In this document: one piece after another, positions 6,964 to 15,635 of the stretch | How positions within the stretch are numbered: the first letter of the stretch is position 1 | How the letters are laid out: the number at the start of each line of letters is the position of its first letter | From: Ilyobacter_A sp963668015 | Lineage (GTDB): Bacteria > Fusobacteriota > Fusobacteriia > Fusobacteriales > Fusobacteriaceae | Direction: 5' to 3' | DNA length: 64,000 bases | Assembly: GCA_963668015.2 (NCBI GenBank) | Contig: CAXXCR010000001.1 | Span: 10,269 to 74,268 of the forward strand | The notes under the pieces: generated by a model | What the model was told of the DNA's origin: nothing | The model's input: the letters and a program-made list of their open reading frames with translations, nothing else | Databases searched by the model: none | Program-made: the position numbers and the translations under genes

Positions 6964-9253
6964 AAAATCTATACCCTATATTAAAGTGTCCTAAAACTCC
7001 TCCTTTATCGCTGTCTTCCATTAGTGAAAGTTCTACTGGCCCGATAAAAGTTTTAATCCCAATAGTCACTCCATAACCAAGTATATAATTTGTCCATATT
7101 TCGCTATCGTCAACTTCTGAATAAACCGGACGGTAAGTGGCTCCGTTCACTTTAGCCTTCAAATAAATATTCTTAAATGGATTATACTGTATTCCCATTT
7201 GAAGCAGTATAAATTGATCCATTGTTTTCCTCATTGAATTCAGACCATAAAATTCAAATTCATTTGTGTCGAGAGAAGTTTTCATCCCTCCAAGTTTAAA
7301 ATAATGGTCCGGAATGATATTTTCACCGTCTATCGCTCCACCACTTAATCCTACTAAAAAACTTACTTTATCTGAAGTTTTAAAGCTCTTTTCAAGAGTA
7401 TACACTGGTCCATAAAAATCTATCCCATTATTACCTATTTTATCACTGCCATAGTAATACCTGAATTCAGAAAATGCCCCTTCTTTCGGATACACCTTTT
7501 CAGGATGAGTGTCAAACATTGTTTTGAAAAAAAGCATTTGGTATTCATCATCATACCCCTGCTCCTTATAACTGTCTGCACCTATTTCAAAGCTTGTGTT
7601 TACAAAACCTTGTTTAATCCCAATACCAGTTAAATTCTTTTGCTCCAAAACTGTTCCCAAGAAAGCTTCTAGAGAAAAGGTTTTAGTCTTTAATTCAGCT
7701 TGTTTGTCCCCATTTTCATAAACAAAGACAGGTTTTTCATTGTACTCAGCTGTTAAAATAGCTCCTACCTTATTCCTTACACCGTAAAATATAAAGTCCT
7801 CCAACTTCAATCTTGGATACTCGCTAAGCCTAAGATCAAAGTTTATTTTACTTCCACGATCGTCAATTATATTTTTTAAGTCAGTATTAAGAAGTACTGA
7901 TGAATCATAATCTGTATTATAGTTAAATCCCAGACTTACATGGTTTTGCGGCTTATCATGAAGATTTATTTTAAGTTTGTTTTCTTCACTTGCTTCATAA
8001 AAAATACTCTCATATATCCCTAATCCATAGAGCTTATTTATAAATAAATCTATCTCATCTTGTGAAAAATTATTTGGGAGAGGTTTTTTTAAAAGTGAGG
8101 TCATCGTCTTTTCGCTTACTTTTCCATTAAGATTTACCAATTCCAGTTTTTCTATATATAAGTTTTTGTCAACCTCTGTTAAAGTCTCAACTTTTTTTTG
8201 TTGATATATGGCCAATTCCATTAATTTATCCAATTGCTCTCTGGCGGCTTTTTCTCCTGTTTCAATGATCTCCTGGACTTTATCAAAATCTGTAGGGCTA
8301 TAATCCTCCAATCCAGGTATAAGAAGATAATCCACCATTTTTCTTTGCTCTTGGGATGATTCAAACCCTCTATACGCAAAAACTTGGTTTATTATGTTGA
8401 ATACATTGTACTGCTTGTCCTTTTCAATATCGGAACCAACATCCACACCTATAACTATATCCGCTCCAAGGCCTCTTACATCTTCTACAGGAAAATTTCT
8501 GGACATCATCCCGTCAACATATAATTCCCCATCTATCTTAACAGGTGAGAAGATACTCGGTATGGCCATACTGGCACTCATGATCTGGGCCAAATCTCCA
8601 TTTTCAAATTTCACAGCATTACCTGTACTTAGATTGGTGGCCAATGCCACAAATGGTATAGGCAGGTCTGCAAAATTTTTCACGCCCTCGGCATTCCAGG
8701 TAAGCCTTTTCAACTCCATATACGTTTTATGACCGTTTAACAGTCCACTTGGGATATCTATTCCGTCATCTCTAAAAGCAATGGAGGCAAAATACCTTTC
8801 ATTTAATATCTTTTGCTCCATCGGCGTGTTCTTCCTGTCTAAGGTATCGTCAAAAAGGTTGTCCCAGTTTATTCCGACGACTATTTTTTCAAGTTCATCA
8901 GCAGAGTACCCCATGGCATACAGTCCTCCGACTATACTCCCCATACTTGTTCCGCTTATGCAGTCCACAGGGATACCGTTTTCTTCTAAAACCTTAAGGA
9001 CTCCTATATGTGCAAACCCCTTGGCCCCGCCACCACTCAGTGCCAATCCTATTTTAGGCCTGCCCAGCTGGAGCTGCTCTAATTTTTTCTTTTTCAATTC
9101 CGTTAATTTTTTTAATTTTAACTGTAAATCTCCTATCTCTTTTTCAATGTTCTCAATACTTTTTATATCATATTCTCCGGTTCTCTCTTCACTAAAACTC
9201 TTTCCAAAAACTAAAAGAAAAGAGAAGAGAACCACAACTATTCTCTTCTTCAC
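6962..9253 (-). CDS. Type Vd autotransporter patatin phospholipase (FplA-like)
   Basis: 763 residues with start GTG 9253 after GGGGGAGAA. There is a signal peptide (1-~21, hydrophobic, ending SFS/EE), then a Lys-rich coiled segment (~35-63), then a patatin domain (~66-350). The oxyanion loop is GGGAKG (74-79), the nucleophile S103 lies in GTSMG, and D247 lies in 'VDGMMSRNFP', so the catalytic dyad is intact. A POTRA-like region (~365-445) and a C-terminal beta barrel ending 'LGHFNIGYRF' follow; the terminal Phe is typical of outer-membrane proteins. The architecture equals Fusobacterium FplA, a class A1 phospholipase displayed on the surface. Substrate and processing are inferred. Confidence 0.92.
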   Translation of the reverse strand: MKKRIVVVLFSFLLVFGKSFSEERTGEYDIKSIENIEKEIGDLQLKLKKLTELKKKKLEQLQLGRPKIGLALSGGGAKGFAHIGVLKVLEENGIPVDCISGTSMGSIVGGLYAMGYSADELEKIVVGINWDNLFDDTLDRKNTPMEQKILNERYFASIAFRDDGIDIPSGLLNGHKTYMELKRLTWNAEGVKNFADLPIPFVALATNLSTGNAVKFENGDLAQIMSASMAIPSIFSPVKIDGELYVDGMMSRNFPVEDVRGLGADIVIGVDVGSDIEKDKQYNVFNIINQVFAYRGFESSQEQRKMVDYLLIPGLEDYSPTDFDKVQEIIETGEKAAREQLDKLMELAIYQQKKVETLTEVDKNLYIEKLELVNLNGKVSEKTMTSLLKKPLPNNFSQDEIDLFINKLYGLGIYESIFYEASEENKLKINLHDKPQNHVSLGFNYNTDYDSSVLLNTDLKNIIDDRGSKINFDLRLSEYPRLKLEDFIFYGVRNKVGAILTAEYNEKPVFVYENGDKQAELKTKTFSLEAFLGTVLEQKNLTGIGIKQGFVNTSFEIGADSYKEQGYDDEYQMLFFKTMFDTHPEKVYPKEGAFSEFRYYYGSDKIGNNGIDFYGPVYTLEKSFKTSDKVSFLVGLSGGAIDGENIIPDHYFKLGGMKTSLDTNEFEFYGLNSMRKTMDQFILLQMGIQYNPFKNIYLKAKVNGATYRPVYSEVDDSEIWTNYILGYGVTIGIKTFIGPVELSLMEDSDKGGVLGHFNIGYRF

Positions 9254-9268
9254 TTCTCCCCCTTAGGC

Positions 9269-10549
9269 TTATTTATATATTTTCTCAAACTCATCATAGA
9301 AATTTGGGAAGGTCTTCGAAACGCATCCAGGGTCCAAAATATTAACATCATCTATCAAAAGACCTGCAAGAGTAAAACTCATAGCCATCCTGTGATCATC
9401 GTACGTGTCTATTTCAACTCCAGATTTATACTGGTTTTTAGGTATTACTGTCAACCCATCCTCATATTCTATGACTTCTCCGCCAAGTTTTTTTATTTCA
9501 TTGCACACAGCTTTTATCCTGTCTGTTTCTTTTATTCTCATGTTATACACATTTTTTATCTCTGTCTTCCCTTTTGCAAAAAGAGCTACAACAGAAAGCG
9601 TCTGGGCAACGTCTGAAACATGGTGCATATCTACACTGATACCATTAAGCTGCTTGTCACATTTTACTGTGATGTGGTTTTCACCTGCCTCCAGTATATC
9701 CAGACCCATCTTTTCAAGAATTTTCACAAATTCTATATCACCCTGCATGCAGTCCAATTTTACATTGTTCAGCTTAACTTTCCCCTTACCAATTGCTGCT
9801 GCTGCAAAGAAATATGAAGCTGATGAGCAATCTCCTTCGACAATGTACTCTGGTCTCTTATACTTACCTGCCCTAATTTTAAATACTCTGTTCTCATTAT
9901 TTTCTATCTCAACACCAAAATCATTCATCATAGTTTCAGTTATTTTTACATACGGAACAGAAACTAATCCCTTTTCAATGCTTATTTCAATTTCATTTTC
10001 AGCATAAGGTGCAGAAAGCAATACCGAGCTAAGATACTGGCTGCTTTTGCTGGCATCTATACTAACTTTTCCACCCTTCATTCCGTTTGCTTTTATAAGT
10101 ATCGGCGGATACCCTTCCTTTTCAAGGTACTCTATCTCAATGCCAAGTGTTCTTAAAACTTCGACAAGGTCCTTTATCGGCCTGTTCTTCATTCTTTCTA
10201 TACCTGTAAGAGTCACGTCACCCTTACCAAGTGAAACGTAACTTGCCAAAAATCTCATTGCAGTCCCGGCATTACCAACAAAAATTTCCTGTGTACCGAA
10301 ATTTCTATCCTGATTACCCTTTACTTTTATTGTCTTTTTATCTCTGTCTACCTCTACTTCACTTCCAAGCTTTTGAAGTGCAGCCACCATATATTCTGTG
10401 TCGTCACTGAAAAGAACATTTTTTAAAACAACTTCTCCCTGGGCAAGTGCCGCAAGTATAAGCGCCCTGTTGGTAACCGACTTGGAACCTGGTATATCCA
10501 CCTCTATATTAAAATTTTGCGCCTTTTTCACCTTATAAGCTTCCGTCAT
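9269..10549 (-). CDS. aroA: 3-phosphoshikimate 1-carboxyvinyltransferase (EPSP synthase)
   Basis: 426 residues. It transfers enolpyruvate from PEP to shikimate-3-P, the sixth step of the shikimate pathway. Seen: 'DIPGSKSVTNRALILAALA', 'GNAGTAMRFL', 'ERMKNRPI', 'DASKSSQYLSSVLLSAPY', 'EGDCSSASYFFAAAAI' and 'YDDHRMAMSF', the standard substrate-binding blocks. Start ATG 10549 behind AGGGGG overlaps the end of the upstream gene by 17 bp. No other aro gene is nearby, so regulation with the rest of the pathway is not evident here. Confidence 0.96.
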   Translation of the reverse strand: MTEAYKVKKAQNFNIEVDIPGSKSVTNRALILAALAQGEVVLKNVLFSDDTEYMVAALQKLGSEVEVDRDKKTIKVKGNQDRNFGTQEIFVGNAGTAMRFLASYVSLGKGDVTLTGIERMKNRPIKDLVEVLRTLGIEIEYLEKEGYPPILIKANGMKGGKVSIDASKSSQYLSSVLLSAPYAENEIEISIEKGLVSVPYVKITETMMNDFGVEIENNENRVFKIRAGKYKRPEYIVEGDCSSASYFFAAAAIGKGKVKLNNVKLDCMQGDIEFVKILEKMGLDILEAGENHITVKCDKQLNGISVDMHHVSDVAQTLSVVALFAKGKTEIKNVYNMRIKETDRIKAVCNEIKKLGGEVIEYEDGLTVIPKNQYKSGVEIDTYDDHRMAMSFTLAGLLIDDVNILDPGCVSKTFPNFYDEFEKIYK

Positions 10550-13133
10550 CTAAACCCCCTAAATTTTTATATTTTAATATTTCATCCCTAGTTCTAAAAT
10601 TATTATCCAGTTGTATTGCATAGTATTCATCCAATATCTCCCTGAATTCAGGCCCAGGTCTGTAGCCTTTTTCCACTAGATATTTTCCATCTATTATAGG
10701 TGTATTATCTAAAATTTCCATTATAAATATATTAATTTTATTTTTTAATTCCTGACTATCAGCATATACCAACAGGGTTATAAGTATGTCAGGATTCAAA
10801 TCCTTTAATATCTGATATATCTCAGATTTTTTTTCTGCTGCCTTTAATTTCTTTAATATTTCCATTCTTATTAGTTTGCCATACCTATACTTTTCCTTAA
10901 ATTTTTGAGAAAAATTAAACTTGTTAAATACCAGTTCCAATTCCTTTTTATCCAAGTTTTCAAACAATATCAGGAAGTATATTAACCATTTTTTAACGTT
11001 TAACTTTTCCAATACTTTCTCGTATTTACCTACTTCTTCTATATGTTTTAGTATCAACTCGTCATAGTTTATATTTGGATGTATTGTTTCAAAAATACCA
11101 TAATCAAACAAAAGCTTTATTGCTTCTACGGGATTCTTGTCATTCAAAATTATCTTCAGTTCATTCTTCACCCGTGGCCATGATATTTTATGCAAAAAGC
11201 CGTCTTCTATGGCATTTAACAGCATCCTCTTTGTATCATCTTCCAGTTCAAAGTTATACCTGCTGACAAATCTGAAGGCCCTTATTATTCTTGTGGGGTC
11301 CTCTATAAAGCTCAAGTTGTGGAGTATCCTTATCTTACCCTCCATAAGATCCCTATATCCCCTGAAATAATCTATCAGTTTTCCAAAGTTTTCATAATCG
11401 ATCTCTATGGCCATGGCATTTAAGGTAAAGTCGCGCCTGTAAAGGTCCTCGCTTATACTTCCGAATTCCACACTTGGAAGTGATGTGGGATACTCATAGT
11501 ACTCTTTTCTAGCGCTGGCTATGTCTATCTTGAACCCATCTTTAAAAACAAGCACCGCCGTCTTGAACTTCTCATGTATAATTATTTTTTTTACCTCGAG
11601 CCTTTTCCCCAGTTCCTTCGCAAATTTAGTCCCGTCTCCCTCTATAACTATATCCACATCCATATTGTCTATACCCAGCACAAGATCTCTTACTATTCCT
11701 CCTACGAGGTACGCCTTCTCCTCTCTGTATTTGGAGACTTCTTCTATACTTTTTAAAAGCTTGAATATCCTCTCAGGCACCCTTTCCATTATTTTAAGCT
11801 TTATCTTCTCTCTTAAAACCATATCATGCCTGTCTACCTTTTTCCTTTGTTCATAAAGGGTTCTGAGTATCTCTGTCCGGGTCACTATTCCGAGCAGTTT
11901 CCCATCTTTTATTATGGGAATTCTGCCCACACCATTCTCCACAATGAGTTTTTTTAGTGTTTCTATCGGGGTTTCCTCTTCTGCACTTATCACTGTTGTG
12001 GCCATATATACCCTTACGGGAGCATTTGAGAAACCGTGGTTAAGCGCCTTATCCACATCCCTTCTAGTGATTATCCCCAGTACCCTGCCATCTTCTACAA
12101 CCGGAAGCCCACTGTATGAAAATTTATACATTACCTTATAGGCATCCTTTATCTTTGTTTCTTTGTCTATGCTCCTAACCGGTGATTGCATTATATCGCG
12201 GGCTATTTTTCCCCTCTTTATATTTTCTAAAATACTGCCTTTAAGCAATTTGTATATTTCGTCCACACTCATGCCGCGTACTACAACTGCAGCAGCATTA
12301 TAGTGGCTGACATCCCCAAACCTCGCAAGTATCTCGTTTAATCTTACACCTATACTTGAACTTCTGGCTATTATATTTGCCCTGTCGTCGTCACCGAATA
12401 TTATAAAGCAGGCCGTGCAACTCTGCAGGTCCTTTATTTTATTTATTATCTCATCCACACCGTTTATAAATTTGCTGCTTTTATACTTTGTTATGAATAT
12501 TCTCTCAACAGAAAATTCAAGCACCTCGCCGTTTTCAACCAGCTTTAGAAACAGATCCACCAAAGCCTGATTTAAATTCTTAGTGGTATATTCATGCATT
12601 ATCTCAAGGTCTGCTCCCTGTTTTAACAAAAATGCAGCCATCTCAAGATCTATTGGTTTTGTGTACATATATGTCAGGTTTCCGGTATCCTCATATATCC
12701 CCATTAATGCCAGAGAAGCTTCATATTTTTCCAGTTTTATGTCAGGATTTTTTTCAAGTATCAATTCCAAAATATGGGTGGTATTTGAACCATAGTACTT
12801 TCTGTAAACTGCTGATGCCTCTACATCGCCTTCTGTTTCCTGATGATGGTCATATATTATTACCTCTGCCCCTCTGTCGATACAGCTTGCGAATTTTCCT
12901 ATTCTGCTCTTCTTGGAGTTGTCCACCATTATTATCTTGTGGACGGCTTCTTCGTCAATTTCACTGGCCTTGTACACATTTAAAAAATCCTGGTACAGGT
13001 TGACAAACTGCTTTACATTTTGGCTTATGTTTCCAGGAAATACCAAAACAGCATTCGGATGCAGTTTTTGGGCCAGAACCATGGACGACAAAGCGTCTAG
13101 GTCTGCATATAGATGACTGACTATAATTTCCAT
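10533..13133 (-). CDS. DHH phosphoesterase-CBS-tRNA nucleotidyltransferase fusion
   Basis: 866 residues in three parts. Residues ~1-300 are a DHH/DHHA1 phosphoesterase ('SHLYADLDAL', 'MVDNSKK', 'VIIYDHHQE'). Residues ~310-430 are two CBS repeats ('MQSPVRSIDKETKIKDAY', 'VYMATTVISAEEETPIE'). Residues ~450-866 are a class II poly(A)/CCA polymerase head ('YLVGGIVRDLVLG', 'NMDVDIVIEGDG', 'YRRDFTLNAMAIEI') with RNA-binding helices. This long form occurs in several deep-branching phyla, where some members add CC or A to tRNA. GGAGGGGTG precedes ATG 13133. The DHH part could degrade small nucleotides and the CBS pair could sense adenylates; both are inference. Confidence 0.9.
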   Translation of the reverse strand: MEIIVSHLYADLDALSSMVLAQKLHPNAVLVFPGNISQNVKQFVNLYQDFLNVYKASEIDEEAVHKIIMVDNSKKSRIGKFASCIDRGAEVIIYDHHQETEGDVEASAVYRKYYGSNTTHILELILEKNPDIKLEKYEASLALMGIYEDTGNLTYMYTKPIDLEMAAFLLKQGADLEIMHEYTTKNLNQALVDLFLKLVENGEVLEFSVERIFITKYKSSKFINGVDEIINKIKDLQSCTACFIIFGDDDRANIIARSSSIGVRLNEILARFGDVSHYNAAAVVVRGMSVDEIYKLLKGSILENIKRGKIARDIMQSPVRSIDKETKIKDAYKVMYKFSYSGLPVVEDGRVLGIITRRDVDKALNHGFSNAPVRVYMATTVISAEEETPIETLKKLIVENGVGRIPIIKDGKLLGIVTRTEILRTLYEQRKKVDRHDMVLREKIKLKIMERVPERIFKLLKSIEEVSKYREEKAYLVGGIVRDLVLGIDNMDVDIVIEGDGTKFAKELGKRLEVKKIIIHEKFKTAVLVFKDGFKIDIASARKEYYEYPTSLPSVEFGSISEDLYRRDFTLNAMAIEIDYENFGKLIDYFRGYRDLMEGKIRILHNLSFIEDPTRIIRAFRFVSRYNFELEDDTKRMLLNAIEDGFLHKISWPRVKNELKIILNDKNPVEAIKLLFDYGIFETIHPNINYDELILKHIEEVGKYEKVLEKLNVKKWLIYFLILFENLDKKELELVFNKFNFSQKFKEKYRYGKLIRMEILKKLKAAEKKSEIYQILKDLNPDILITLLVYADSQELKNKINIFIMEILDNTPIIDGKYLVEKGYRPGPEFREILDEYYAIQLDNNFRTRDEILKYKNLGGLDDGSL

Positions 13134-13207
13134 TGCTCACCCCTCCACTCTTCCTACAATAAGAGTTTAACACACTAAAAATCAAATTGCAATTAAAGTG
13201 CAAAACA

Positions 13208-13229
13208 AAAAGGAGGCTTGCCTCCTTTT
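13208..13229. terminator. Bidirectional-looking terminator after serC
   Basis: Stem AAAAGGAGG / CCTCCTTTT with a CTTG loop. It lies between the serC stop and the start of the next minus-strand gene and reads as a stem plus T-run on either strand. Confidence 0.75.
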
Positions 13230-13254
13230 CTTTAAATGTATTTCAAAATTCCAC

Positions 13255-14367
13255 TTATTTTACTTGTACATAAGCCCATTCCAGCCACTCTAGGAGCAAC
13301 TCCACATCACTTTTTTCAACAGTGGCTCCACACCAAATTCTAAGTCCCTTTGGAGCATCACGATAAGATGCTATGTCGTATGCCACCTCTTCAGCGTCCA
13401 GTATTTTAACTATCTGGTCAACTTTTTCAGGAGCTAAATCCAGTGTCAGGCATACACTTGTGTTTGAACGGATCGATTTATCCTTTGCCAGAAAATCTAT
13501 CCAATCATGTTTTTCAACAAAGTTCTCTATTGCCCCTAGGTTTTCTTCGCTTTTTCTTATCAGACCTTCCAGTCCGCCAATTGCCTCAGTCCATTTAAGC
13601 GCAACCAGATAGTCCTCGTTACACAGCATTGATGGAGTGTTTATAGTCGATCCCTGGAATATTCCTTCTATAAGTTTGTTCCCTTTAGTAAGCCTGAATA
13701 TTTTTGGAAGGGGCCTTCCAGAATCGTAGTTTTCAAGCCTTTCAACTGCTCTAGGAGATAGTATAAGTATCCCGTGTGCGCCTTCTCCTCCCAAAACCTT
13801 CTGCCATGAAAATGTTATTATATCCAGCTTTTCCCAGGAAATATCCATGGCAAAGGCTGCCGAGGTAGCGTCGCATAATACCAAGCCTTTTCTTTCTGCC
13901 GGTATCCAGTCACCGTTTGGTACCTTTACACCACTTGTTGTACCATTCCAAGTAAATACGACATCTCTTTCAAAATCTAATTCAGATAAATTTGGAAGCT
14001 CTCCATAATCAGCTTCAAAAATTCTTAAATCTTCTATTTTCAGTTGATTTTCTATATCATTCTTCCACTCTTTACCGAAAGATTCAAACGCAACTACGTC
14101 TACTCCCCTTTCTCCAAGTACATTCCACATAGCCATCTCAAAGGCACCTGTGTCAGAAGCAGGGACTATCCCAACCCTGTAGTCCTCGGGAATATTTAGT
14201 ATACTTTTAGTTTTTTCTATAGCTTCACTCAATTTACTTTTCCCAATTTTACTCCTGTGAGAACGTCCAAGCGGGGCATCATTTAGCAGTTCCAAGTTAA
14301 ATCCTTTAAATTTTGTACAAGGTCCAGAAGAAAAACAGTTGTTTGCAGGTTTATTTGTCGGTTTCAT
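13255..14367 (-). CDS. serC: Phosphoserine aminotransferase (SerC, class V, Methanosarcina-type)
   Basis: 370 residues from ATG 14367, chosen for the AAAGGAGA 6 nt upstream rather than an earlier in-frame ATG at 14385. A PLP enzyme converting 3-phosphohydroxypyruvate to phosphoserine. It has 'NCFSSGPCTK', 'LGRSHRSKIG', 'VPASDTGAFEMAMW', 'WNGTTSGVKVP' and the PLP-lysine region 'ITFSWQKVLGGEGAHG'. This pattern fits the serC subfamily shared by Methanosarcina and alpha-proteobacteria rather than the E. coli type. No serA or serB is adjacent. It stands alone between terminators. Confidence 0.92.
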   Translation of the reverse strand: MKPTNKPANNCFSSGPCTKFKGFNLELLNDAPLGRSHRSKIGKSKLSEAIEKTKSILNIPEDYRVGIVPASDTGAFEMAMWNVLGERGVDVVAFESFGKEWKNDIENQLKIEDLRIFEADYGELPNLSELDFERDVVFTWNGTTSGVKVPNGDWIPAERKGLVLCDATSAAFAMDISWEKLDIITFSWQKVLGGEGAHGILILSPRAVERLENYDSGRPLPKIFRLTKGNKLIEGIFQGSTINTPSMLCNEDYLVALKWTEAIGGLEGLIRKSEENLGAIENFVEKHDWIDFLAKDKSIRSNTSVCLTLDLAPEKVDQIVKILDAEEVAYDIASYRDAPKGLRIWCGATVEKSDVELLLEWLEWAYVQVK

Positions 14368-14528
14368 AAAAATCTCCTTTTGCATTCTATTTTAATTTCA
14401 TAACACCCTTATTCTAATCACTTTTCATATTTAATTCAAGAAAAAAATAATAAAAAATATTTAATCATTTGAAAAACATTTTTTGGTATTTTATCTAATC
14501 CCGTTCAGTCTTTAAATTTTCAATGTCG

Positions 14529-14756
14529 TCAGTCCTTATAAATCTCCATTACTATTTTATAGGCCAGCATTATAGGGGCGACTACAAGAAAAACTTTTAT
14601 CAGTTCCACAAGTGATGCAAAAAAAGCCTCTTCCACTGTAAATTCCTCGGGGTAAAACGACTTAAAATAATGTATCTCTTCCACAGAATGAAATGATACC
14701 GACATAATCATAATAACAATTACTGCTGAAAAAAAAATTTTCACTCGATCATCCAT
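14529..14756 (-). CDS. Small membrane protein, unknown
   Basis: 75 residues from ATG 14756, with GGGAGGTG 5 nt upstream; an earlier ATG at 14774 lacks such a site. Two hydrophobic segments (about 7-21 and 46-66) flank an acidic middle 'EEIHYFKSFYPEEFTVEEA', predicting a hairpin membrane protein. I do not recognise a family. It follows DUF4126 after a hairpin at 14794-14817, so it may be its own transcript. Confidence 0.6.
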   Translation of the reverse strand: MDDRVKIFFSAVIVIMIMSVSFHSVEEIHYFKSFYPEEFTVEEAFFASLVELIKVFLVVAPIMLAYKIVMEIYKD

Positions 14757-14793
14757 GTTGGCACCTCCCGGCAATAAAAGCAGTTATATATAA

Positions 14794-14817
14794 AACAGCC
14801 CGAAAATTTCAGGCTGT
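14794..14817 (-). terminator. Hairpin downstream of the DUF4126 gene
   Basis: Arms AACAGCC / GGCTGTT with a partly paired inner part (GAAA/TTTC). On the minus strand it lies just after the DUF4126 stop and is followed by TTTATATATA. Confidence 0.55.
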
Positions 14818-14835
14818 TACTTCTTAAATACCTTT

Positions 14836-15579
14836 TTACATTTTTTTCAGAATTTCCTTTTTACCTGCTTCATATTCCTCTTGAGATATTAGATCTTGTT
14901 CATATAAATCCCTTAGTTTTTTAAGCCGTTCCTCTGCTGTTTCCATTTTATTTTCTTCAGAACTCCAGTCTTCATCTAAAACATAGTTTTTTCTTTTTCC
15001 GAATACAGAGGAAAACACCTTTTTAACGGTTTTCCAAATTTTTGGCAGCAGCCACACCATGAAAGCTATGAAAAACATTAGAAACACTAAAAATATCCAA
15101 GGGTGATTCAAAGCTGTCATCAGGCCTAATACAACCACCACATCTTCCCCGATTGAAGTAAATATGTTTGTAAACGGTTCTGGTGAAGTGTTTATTACAG
15201 CTCTTGCACCTGCTTTTGTAGTATGTGTCGTTGCTGTTAATCCTCCGCCAATAAGTCCGGCAGCTATAGCTAGGGACTGGTTTACATCACCCACTGCATT
15301 ATATGCCAAAAGTGCCCCTGCCGGTATCCTTATAAAAGTGTGCAGTGTGTCCCAGCCGCTGTCCACACCCGGTATCTTGTCTGCAAAAAATTCTATTACA
15401 TACATAGCTCCGGCAATAAATATCACCATCGGGTTTGCTATTCCTTCCAAACCTGGAGGCAGATCTACATTACCGGTTATCCCTCCGATCCCAAGAATCA
15501 ACACCGTTGCATACAGGTTTATTCCACTGGCCCAGGACGCTCCCAAGGTCATAGATATAGTACTTATAATGCTTTCCAT
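14836..15579 (-). CDS. DUF4126 membrane protein with C-terminal SHOCT domain
   Basis: 247 residues. Residues ~1-195 hold several hydrophobic helices rich in Gly/Ala ('LGIGGITGNVDLPPGL', 'IAAGLIGGGLTATTHTTKAG'), matching the DUF4126 family of uncharacterised inner-membrane proteins. Residues ~212-247 ('AEERLKKLRDLYEQDLISQE' onward) form a SHOCT (short C-terminal) domain, thought to mediate oligomerisation. AGGAGGAAT precedes ATG 15579. It lies 56 bp downstream of the U32 gene across a hairpin. Transport or membrane scaffolding is speculation. Confidence 0.82.
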   Translation of the reverse strand: MESIISTISMTLGASWASGINLYATVLILGIGGITGNVDLPPGLEGIANPMVIFIAGAMYVIEFFADKIPGVDSGWDTLHTFIRIPAGALLAYNAVGDVNQSLAIAAGLIGGGLTATTHTTKAGARAVINTSPEPFTNIFTSIGEDVVVVLGLMTALNHPWIFLVFLMFFIAFMVWLLPKIWKTVKKVFSSVFGKRKNYVLDEDWSSEENKMETAEERLKKLRDLYEQDLISQEEYEAGKKEILKKM

Positions 15580-15611
15580 GTTATTCCTCCTATCTTTCCG
15601 GATAAATAAAA

Positions 15612-15628
15612 GAGGGGTTTTACCCCCT
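15612..15628 (-). terminator. Probable terminator after the U32 gene
   Basis: On the minus strand AGGGGGTAAAACCCCT forms a short GC stem followed by CTTTTATTTAT, 8 nt after the U32 stop codon. Confidence 0.55.
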
Positions 15629-15635
15629 TATATTT

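Noticed and set aside
9405..10007. 200-codon open frame on the plus strand
   Set aside because: It is opposite aroA, has no ribosome site and no recognisable domain; the minus-strand frame carries all EPSP synthase motifs.
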